Part shown: piece by piece, positions 58,894 through 64,000 of the stretch
Position numbering within the stretch: the first letter of the stretch is position 1
How the letters are laid out: the number at the start of each line of letters is the position of its first letter
From: JAZDGX01 sp964482205
Lineage (GTDB): Bacteria > Eisenbacteria > RBG-16-71-46 > CAIMUX01 > WJJG01
Direction: 5' to 3'
Assembly: GCA_964482205.1 (NCBI GenBank)
Contig: CAYZWI010000012.1
Location: 1-64,000, forward strand
DNA length: 64,000 nucleotides
The notes under the pieces: model-generated
Told to the model about the DNA's origin: nothing
The model's database searches: none
What the model saw: the letters and a program-made list of their open reading frames with translations, nothing else
Position numbers and translations under genes: made by a program

Positions 58894-59289
58894 CCGAATC
58901 CCGTCTCTCTCCGTCCATCCTGCCGAGCGCGTCGTTGATCGGTTCCGTTTCCTTCATCGACGCCCGGCGGCACCGCTTGAGCGCTTTCGGCCGCGCGCGC
59001 CGGAGCGTGATGACGCAAGGAACCTAGCGCTTTCCGCGGCCATTCGCAAGCGATCGCGGCCGGCGGCGCTGGGCGAAACCAACCACTGGTCTTCCATTTT
59101 CCGCTCGCCAGCCGCGCGCATCCTGATTCCCATCGCGTTCGCTGCGCCGCTGCCGCGCACCCGGGCCTGCTGCGCGCGTCGCCGGCGCTCGCCAGCATCG
59201 GCGAGCGCCCGCTTGCCGAACGACGCGCGATCGGATACCCTCGCGAATCACGAATCGCGATCAACCGTACGGCGGAAACAACCAATACC
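58894..59289. other. Divergent intergenic region between rpoN and the PP2C gene
   Basis: A 396-base gap without a supported gene. Both flanking genes read outward, so it should hold two promoters, but no clear -35/-10 pair could be read. Confidence 0.35.
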
Positions 59290-60078
59290 ATGAACGAACC
59301 GCAATCTTCTCGACCAGGCGACACGCTGCGCTTCGCCGTTCGTTCCGAGCGCGGCCGGGTGCGCGCGCAAAACCAGGACTGGGCGCACGCCGAAGCCGCT
59401 TCCGAACGCGCGCGCCACCCGCACGGCCGTCTCTTCCTCGTCGCCGACGGCATCGGCGGACACGCCGCCGGCGAGGTGGCCAGCCGGCTTGCGGTCGAAT
59501 CCATCCTCGAGGCGTACTACTCCAACCCGCTGCCCGCGAAGGAGGATCCGGCCCCGCTGCTCGCGCTCGCATTCGAGACGGCGAATGCGGCGATCTTGCG
59601 GGAAGCCCGGGCGCATCCCGAGTTCCGGGGCATGGGAACCACTTGCACGGCGGCCCTCGTCCGCGAAGACGGGCTGTGGGTCGCCCACGTGGGAGACAGC
59701 CGCGGCTATCTGTTTCGCGCAGGCCGCCTCAGCCAGATCACCGTGGATCACAATGTCGTCGCGCAATTGTTGAGGGAAGGCCGGGTGACGCCCGAGGAGG
59801 CGGAGACGCACAACATGCGGCATATGCTCACGCGCGCGCTCGGAATCGCGCTGCACGAGAGCGCCGATGTCTCTCCCGCGCCGCTGGAGCTGCGCGCGGG
59901 CGACCGCCTGCTGCTCTGCTCGGACGGCTTGAGCGGCGTCGTTCCGGAGAAACGCATCCAGGCGGCGCTCGGAGAGAGAACGGTCGAAGAGACGGTCCGC
60001 TCGCTCGTGGATGAAGCGAACGAACTCGGCGGGCCGGACAACATCACCGTCGTGCTGGTCGAAGTCCTCGCGCGTTGA
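59290..60078 (+). CDS. PP2C-family serine/threonine phosphatase (Stp/PrpC-like)
   Basis: A 262-residue metal-dependent phosphatase that removes phosphates from Ser/Thr, usually opposing an Hanks-type kinase. Motifs in order are RGRVRAQNQDWAHAE (about 21-35), LFLVADGIGGHAAGE (about 48-62) with the metal-binding Asp and Gly, GMGTTCTAALV (about 115-125), VAHVGDSRGYLF (about 133-144), LLLCSDGLSGVV (about 207-218) and GGPDNITVVLVE (about 247-258). No kinase gene is seen nearby. Cytoplasmic, no transmembrane segment. Confidence 0.93.
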   Translation: MNEPQSSRPGDTLRFAVRSERGRVRAQNQDWAHAEAASERARHPHGRLFLVADGIGGHAAGEVASRLAVESILEAYYSNPLPAKEDPAPLLALAFETANAAILREARAHPEFRGMGTTCTAALVREDGLWVAHVGDSRGYLFRAGRLSQITVDHNVVAQLLREGRVTPEEAETHNMRHMLTRALGIALHESADVSPAPLELRAGDRLLLCSDGLSGVVPEKRIQAALGERTVEETVRSLVDEANELGGPDNITVVLVEVLAR

Positions 60079-60082
60079 GCGC

Positions 60083-60106
60083 GCCTGTCGTCCGAGCCCG
60101 ACAGGC
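60083..60106. terminator. Candidate bidirectional terminator hairpin
   Basis: GCCTGTCG, an 8-base loop and CGACAGGC form a perfect 8-base stem just 5 bases after the PP2C stop and before the convergent phenylacetate-CoA ligase gene. There is no T-tract. Confidence 0.4.
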
Positions 60107-60199
60107 ATCCCCGGGCCGGCCCTCCGCCACCGGATCCGCGTCGATCCGCCTCTTCCTCCGGCCTCTTCCCCGTCGGCGCGGGCGTTCGACGTCGCGCGG

Positions 60200-61507
60200 C
60201 TAATGAATCTCCTTGCGCTCGTCCATGATGCGCTTCGCTTTGCCCACGCTTCTGGGAATCGAGCCGGAAGGCAGGATCGCGACCGGAACCTTGATGCCTA
60301 CCACTTGCTGGACGCGGTCGGATACGCGCGCCGCGAGCTGCGCGAGGAAGATGTCTCCTTGCGCGTAGATCGCAGGCTTCACTTCGGTGTCCACCCGGAT
60401 CGCGTCGATGTAGCCCTTCTTGAAGAGATGGATCACATACTGCGGCTCGATCTCCGCGAATTCCATGAGCACGCTCTCGATCTGCGAGGGAAAGACATTC
60501 ACGCCGCTCACGATCATCATGTCGTCCGAGCGGCCGGTGATCTTCTCCATCGTGACGCTCGTCCGCCCGCACGGGCAGGCATCCCGCCGCAAACAGGTGA
60601 TGTCGCGGGTGCGATAGCGCACCATCGGCATCGCCTCGCGCTGCAACGAGGTGAGCACGAGCTCGCCCATTTCTCCCAACGGAAGCGGCTGTTCGGTCTC
60701 GGGATCGATGACCTCCGGATACACATGGTCCTCGTTGATGTGCAGCGATCCTCCTTCGCAGGAAAACCCCACGCCCGGGCCCATCAATTCCGTCAAGCCG
60801 TAGTGCTCGTGCGCGACGATGCCCATGCGCTCCTCGAGCAACGCCTTCATCTTCGGCGTCCACGGCTCGGCGCCGAAGAGCCCGACCCGCAGCGCGAATC
60901 TCCGCATGTCCTTGCCCAGTTCGCTCGCCCGCTCTGCGATCGTGAGCGCATAGGTGGGCGTCGCCGCGAGCACGGTCGTCTTCAAATCCTCCATGAGCAG
61001 GAGCTGCCGCTCCGTCTGCCCGGAGCTGGAGGGGATGACGGCGCAGCCGATGCGCTCGAATCCCAGCTGAAAGCCGAGTCCGCCCGTGAAGAGACCGAGC
61101 CCGTACGCGTTCTGGGCCATGTCGTCGGGGCGAACGCTTTGCGCCCACATCCCGCGCGCCATGCACTCTCCCCATTGCTGCATGTCTGCGGCGGTGTACG
61201 GGCCGGTGATCGGCTTGCCGGTCGTGCCCGAGGAGGCGTGGATGCGCACGAGTTCCGCGGGGGGAACGGTGCAGAGGCCGAGCGGATAGTTGTCGCGCAA
61301 GGCGGTCTTCACGGTGAAGGGAAAGCGGGCGAGATCGGGCAGGGCGCGCAAGTCCGCGGGCGTGACGCCGGCCGCCGCGAAGGCCGAGCGATAATGCGCG
61401 ATCTTCGCCTGGACGCGCGCCAGCGTCTGCTGCAAGCGCTCCAGCTGAAAGCGTTCCATGTCGCCCAGCGACATCGTCTCGAATTCTTCGTTCCAGAACT
61501 TCTTCAC
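60200..61507 (-). CDS. Phenylacetate-CoA ligase-like AMP-forming enzyme
   Basis: A 435-residue member of the acyl-adenylate-forming PaaK family. The start is GTG at 61507 with AGAGGAG upstream. The P-loop reads IHASSGTTGKPI (about 90-101), then YGLTELMGPGVGF (about 238-250), YRTRDITCL and a C-terminal GRSDDMMIVSGVNVFPSQIE. The Lys-containing end (GSIPRSVGKAKR) is typical. A C-x-C zinc-like pair (RRDACPCGR) is present. Phenylacetate degradation genes are absent from the window, so the true aryl or acyl substrate is open; orphan PaaK homologues are common in anaerobes. Confidence 0.88.
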   Translation of the reverse strand: MKKFWNEEFETMSLGDMERFQLERLQQTLARVQAKIAHYRSAFAAAGVTPADLRALPDLARFPFTVKTALRDNYPLGLCTVPPAELVRIHASSGTTGKPITGPYTAADMQQWGECMARGMWAQSVRPDDMAQNAYGLGLFTGGLGFQLGFERIGCAVIPSSSGQTERQLLLMEDLKTTVLAATPTYALTIAERASELGKDMRRFALRVGLFGAEPWTPKMKALLEERMGIVAHEHYGLTELMGPGVGFSCEGGSLHINEDHVYPEVIDPETEQPLPLGEMGELVLTSLQREAMPMVRYRTRDITCLRRDACPCGRTSVTMEKITGRSDDMMIVSGVNVFPSQIESVLMEFAEIEPQYVIHLFKKGYIDAIRVDTEVKPAIYAQGDIFLAQLAARVSDRVQQVVGIKVPVAILPSGSIPRSVGKAKRIMDERKEIH

Positions 61508-61580
61508 GGGTCCGCTCCTCTCGTCCGTTGCGCGCCCCTGGACCGTGCCGCCCGAAATCCGGATGGCGGTCGACCGCTTC

Positions 61581-63101
61581 CTATTTGGTGACCATCAACT
61601 CCCACCGCAGAAAATAGCCGTTTTCCTGCGGTCCGTAGAAATCTCCCGGGGAGAAGCTCTCCGCCAGGAAGTGCCACGATATCCAGGGATTCATGGTCAC
61701 CGCGAGCTTCCATTGATGATTGTCCCCGCGGGTGGTTCCCGTTCCAAAGAAGGACTCGGGCCCTTCGGCGGGACGCGCGTGCGGGGCCATGAAATGATAG
61801 TAGTTGTAGGAGAGCAGCACTCTCGTTCCGATTCGCAGGTCGGCTCCCGCCGTCACCGCCGACAGGTTCGACCAGTACCCGACTCGTCCCGTTTCCGCCG
61901 ACAGCGAGTACAGAACCAATTCGCTCCACATCGGCCAGCGCGAGAAGAGCGGGTTCCAACTTTCGTCCACCGGATCGGAGGCGTCGTCGTCGGGGTCATC
62001 GCCGGACAGATAGATCCCGCCCAGCTTGACGGTGGGCTGAATGAGAAACCGGACCGAGCGCTTGATCCACGCATGCGCGCCATAGGAACGATGCTTACGA
62101 GCGCGCATTTCGGCCGACAGCGAATCGTCGTGGCCGAATTGCAGCGCCCCCTCGGCGGCGTATTCGATCTCATACGGCAGAGCCCCGGTGGCGCGCGCGC
62201 CGACGGTGTGCAATCGCAGGTAGGGATCGGCCTCGGAAGGCACCTCCTCTTCCTTGTAGATGTAATAACCTTCCAGGCGCTGCTTGCCGAGCGATTCCCG
62301 GGTGACGTAGAGGCCCGCCGCCGTCTCGTCGTTCTCGACGATCCGGCCCTGGTTGCGAGCCTGCTGCTCCTCGGTCCAACCGTTGGCGAGAATGAATTCA
62401 TCCCAGGCGGGATTGCGAATGCCCAGCAATTCGAAGCGCGTCTTCGGCAGCCCGATGTTCGCGCCATCGAATCCGATCACGGCCGCATTCATGTAGAGGG
62501 ATCGCGAGCCGTCGAGCGGGCCCCCTTCGAGAAGCACGAAACCTTCTCCACGCACAAGATCCTGCCGGCCGATGCGGGCCGAGAGCGGTACGCCGGGCAG
62601 GTGCGGAATGTCGATGTAGAAGTTGTCGAGAATGACCTCGGTCTTCTTGGGGGTCAGATAGGGAACCAGGTACTTGCGCCACTCGGTCGTGAACCGGGAA
62701 TAGAGTCGCGGCCCCGAGCGCAGCTTCAATTGCGCCCAGATCCGATGGCGCACCCGATAATAGTGCGCGTCCGAACGGGTATTGAGATCGCCGACCGGTT
62801 GTTGGGGGTCGTAATGGAAATCGAGGAGATTGTGAAGCGATTCCTGGCGCGCGCGCAGGTCGATTCCGGCATCGAAGTCGACCGGAGGCGGAGGAACGAC
62901 GCGCTTGGAGGAAGGACGGTCGAGGTCGGGTTGCCGGCCGGTCTGAGAAGAGGCGTTCTGCGCGAAGGCGACCGGAGGCGGAGCGAGGAAGAACAGCGCG
63001 AGAGACCATCCGAGCAGCAGTGGAAAGAGCGCGGGCGCCAGGCCGGGCGATCCCGGACGCCTTCGAACCAACGAGCCGATCGATTCCGGCCGCAAATGCA
63101 T
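61581..63101 (-). CDS. AlgE-like outer-membrane beta-barrel (alginate-export/porin type)
   Basis: A 506-residue exported protein. The start ATG at 63101 (MHLRPESIG) has AGGAGG upstream, and a signal peptide (hydrophobic ALFPLLLGWSLALFFLAP) follows. From about residue 90 there are alternating amphipathic strands ending in Trp/Tyr/Phe, as in 18-stranded AlgE-type channels: HYYRVRHRIWAQLKL, SARIGRQDLVRGEGFVLLEG, ELLGIRNPAWDEF. The protein ends in FLRWELMVTK, with aromatic residues five to ten positions before the end. The exported substrate is unknown, and alginate is not implied. Confidence 0.8.
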   Translation of the reverse strand: MHLRPESIGSLVRRRPGSPGLAPALFPLLLGWSLALFFLAPPPVAFAQNASSQTGRQPDLDRPSSKRVVPPPPVDFDAGIDLRARQESLHNLLDFHYDPQQPVGDLNTRSDAHYYRVRHRIWAQLKLRSGPRLYSRFTTEWRKYLVPYLTPKKTEVILDNFYIDIPHLPGVPLSARIGRQDLVRGEGFVLLEGGPLDGSRSLYMNAAVIGFDGANIGLPKTRFELLGIRNPAWDEFILANGWTEEQQARNQGRIVENDETAAGLYVTRESLGKQRLEGYYIYKEEEVPSEADPYLRLHTVGARATGALPYEIEYAAEGALQFGHDDSLSAEMRARKHRSYGAHAWIKRSVRFLIQPTVKLGGIYLSGDDPDDDASDPVDESWNPLFSRWPMWSELVLYSLSAETGRVGYWSNLSAVTAGADLRIGTRVLLSYNYYHFMAPHARPAEGPESFFGTGTTRGDNHQWKLAVTMNPWISWHFLAESFSPGDFYGPQENGYFLRWELMVTK

Positions 63102-63440
63102 TGTGGCAGCTCCTCCTCGTTTGCCGCTCTCGCGGAACCGGCCCGTCGCGGTCGCTCCGGCTTCCCGGGGCCGGCGCCCATCTCGATTCATCGCACAGGA
63201 CCGATTCGGCCAGGCGGGAACGCAACCGGCCGTCTGCTGGAAAGATCAAGTCCTTATAGGTTGTCCCGGCGCTTGGGTTCAAGACGAATCGGGCAGGGCG
63301 GCTGCCCTTCTGATTGACACCCCTTCCGCGGGCGGCGAAATTCACCGACAGTCCCTTGGTCCGGCGCGAGTGAGGCCGGAAGAGTGCGCCCCGGAAGCGC
63401 GGGAACCGCACCTTCCTCGTCGGCAGAACCGGGAGGCCGC
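63102..63440. other. Divergent intergenic region
   Basis: A 339-base gap with no supported gene. A short AT-rich patch (GTCCTTATAGG, about 63250) may be part of a promoter. Confidence 0.35.
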
Positions 63441-64000
63441 ATGGATCGACGCACAAAGCCATCGCAGTTCGCTCCCGCCCTTCGACCTGCGACGCTTTCG
63501 CCTTCGTCCCGTCCCCATCGTCCGCTCGCCCGCGAGGCGACCGGCCGCGACGGGCCGGCCCCGCGCTTCTTTGGCCGTTGGCGCTCACGGCGGCCAAGAA
63601 GCCTGGGAATGCTTGCCGCTGTTCTCGTGATCTGCCTGGCCTCCTCAGCGCTCGTTCCCTCGGCGGAAGGGCAGGCCGGGGACGCCCACCCCCAGGCGAC
63701 CGCAACCGGCGCGCAGACGGCCGGCCAACAGATTCAGGCCGCGCAGCCTTCCAGCCCGGGAACGGCGGCTGCCTCGAGCGCCGCGGGCGCAGGGAGCATG
63801 CTCGGCAAGTTCGTGCTCGCCCTGCTGCCGCTTCTTCTCGTGCTCGCGGGCATCATCGTCCTTCGACAGAGCGGCATGACGATGGCGATCGTCGGATGGG
63901 TGGCCGCGCTGCTGCTTGCAGTCATCTTCTTCAAGACACCCTGGGCCGTCGCGCTGGGCGGATCCTGGTACGGCTTCGTCAAGTCCTTCGGCATTTCCAT
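63441..64000 (+). CDS. L-lactate permease-like transporter, N-terminal part (runs off the window)
   Basis: An open frame from ATG at 63441 (GGGAGG upstream) continues to the window edge without a stop, 186 codons. The first 50 residues are basic, then a hydrophobic signal-type segment (MLAAVLVICLASSALVP) and an A/Q/S/T-rich stretch (about 75-115). Membrane helices LGKFVLALLPLLLVLAGIIV and MAIVGWVAALLLAVIFF follow, resembling the start of the LctP lactate permease family. The typical family begins directly with such helices, so the extra N terminus is unusual. A later ATG near 63609 is another possible start. The assignment rests on about 70 residues. Confidence 0.55.
   Translation, partial: MDRRTKPSQFAPALRPATLSPSSRPHRPLAREATGRDGPAPRFFGRWRSRRPRSLGMLAAVLVICLASSALVPSAEGQAGDAHPQATATGAQTAGQQIQAAQPSSPGTAAASSAAGAGSMLGKFVLALLPLLLVLAGIIVLRQSGMTMAIVGWVAALLLAVIFFKTPWAVALGGSWYGFVKSFGIS

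Noticed and set aside
1..64000. tRNA, rRNA, riboswitch, insertion sequence or prophage
   Set aside because: Intergenic regions were read by eye for cloverleaf, conserved rRNA and transposase patterns and none was recognised; an RNA search would be needed to exclude small RNAs.

Overview
The window is a 64-kb, GC-rich (about 60-65% by eye) bacterial chromosome segment that spans the replication-origin neighbourhood. No rRNA, tRNA, CRISPR array, phage or insertion sequence was recognised. The organism looks like a Gram-negative, didermic member of an FCB-type lineage. Reasons are an AlgE-like outer-membrane barrel, a lipobox lipoprotein, a FlgD-type C-terminal domain on a secreted protein, bactofilin, sigma-54 and a ceramide-type lipid locus. 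A candidate phylum such as Eisenbacteria is plausible, but that assignment is inference.

Region 1 (1-20 kb) is the replication and segregation core. gyrB (running off the left edge), dciA, dnaN and dnaA lie on the minus strand. rpmH, rnpA, yidD, yidC, jag, mnmE, mnmG, rsmG, parA, parB and a bactofilin lie on the plus strand. The divergence point between dnaA and rpmH, a DnaA-box cluster at the dnaA start, a trinucleotide tract in the dnaA-dnaN gap and perfect parS sites all mark the origin. recF is missing from its usual place. Several housekeeping proteins (Jag, MnmE, RsmG) carry repeat-rich, low-complexity additions. The GyrB C terminus is replaced by unrelated sequence at the extreme left end, which suggests a chimeric contig end.

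Region 2 (20-30.4 kb) is a compact plus-strand run with short gaps or overlaps. It encodes a PKD/FGE-like lipoprotein, a multi-spanning TPR protein, a secreted propeller-like protein, gamma-glutamyltranspeptidase, a GT4 glycosyltransferase and a secreted phospholipase-D-fold protein.

Region 3 (30.4-45.3 kb) concerns the envelope. A serine-palmitoyltransferase-like enzyme is followed by a translationally coupled set: a GNAT-fold acyltransferase, an NAD-dependent reductase, a PAP2 membrane enzyme and a membrane-anchored sulfatase-fold protein. Together they resemble a bacterial ceramide pathway with candidate headgroup enzymes. Next come a superoxide dismutase gene interrupted by an in-frame amber codon, a GT-C-like membrane protein, a second sulfatase-fold membrane protein and an O-antigen ligase/polymerase-like protein.

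Region 4 (45.2-64 kb) is mixed metabolism and signalling. It contains a HAD hydrolase, an FHA-GAF-SpoIIE phosphatase, a TIGR01777 epimerase, a group II PLP decarboxylase, small conserved unknowns, a PNGase F-like secreted protein and a dimeric dUTPase-type protein. It continues with glmS, rpoN, a PP2C phosphatase, a phenylacetate-CoA ligase-like enzyme, an AlgE-like porin and the start of a lactate-permease-like transporter that runs off the right edge.
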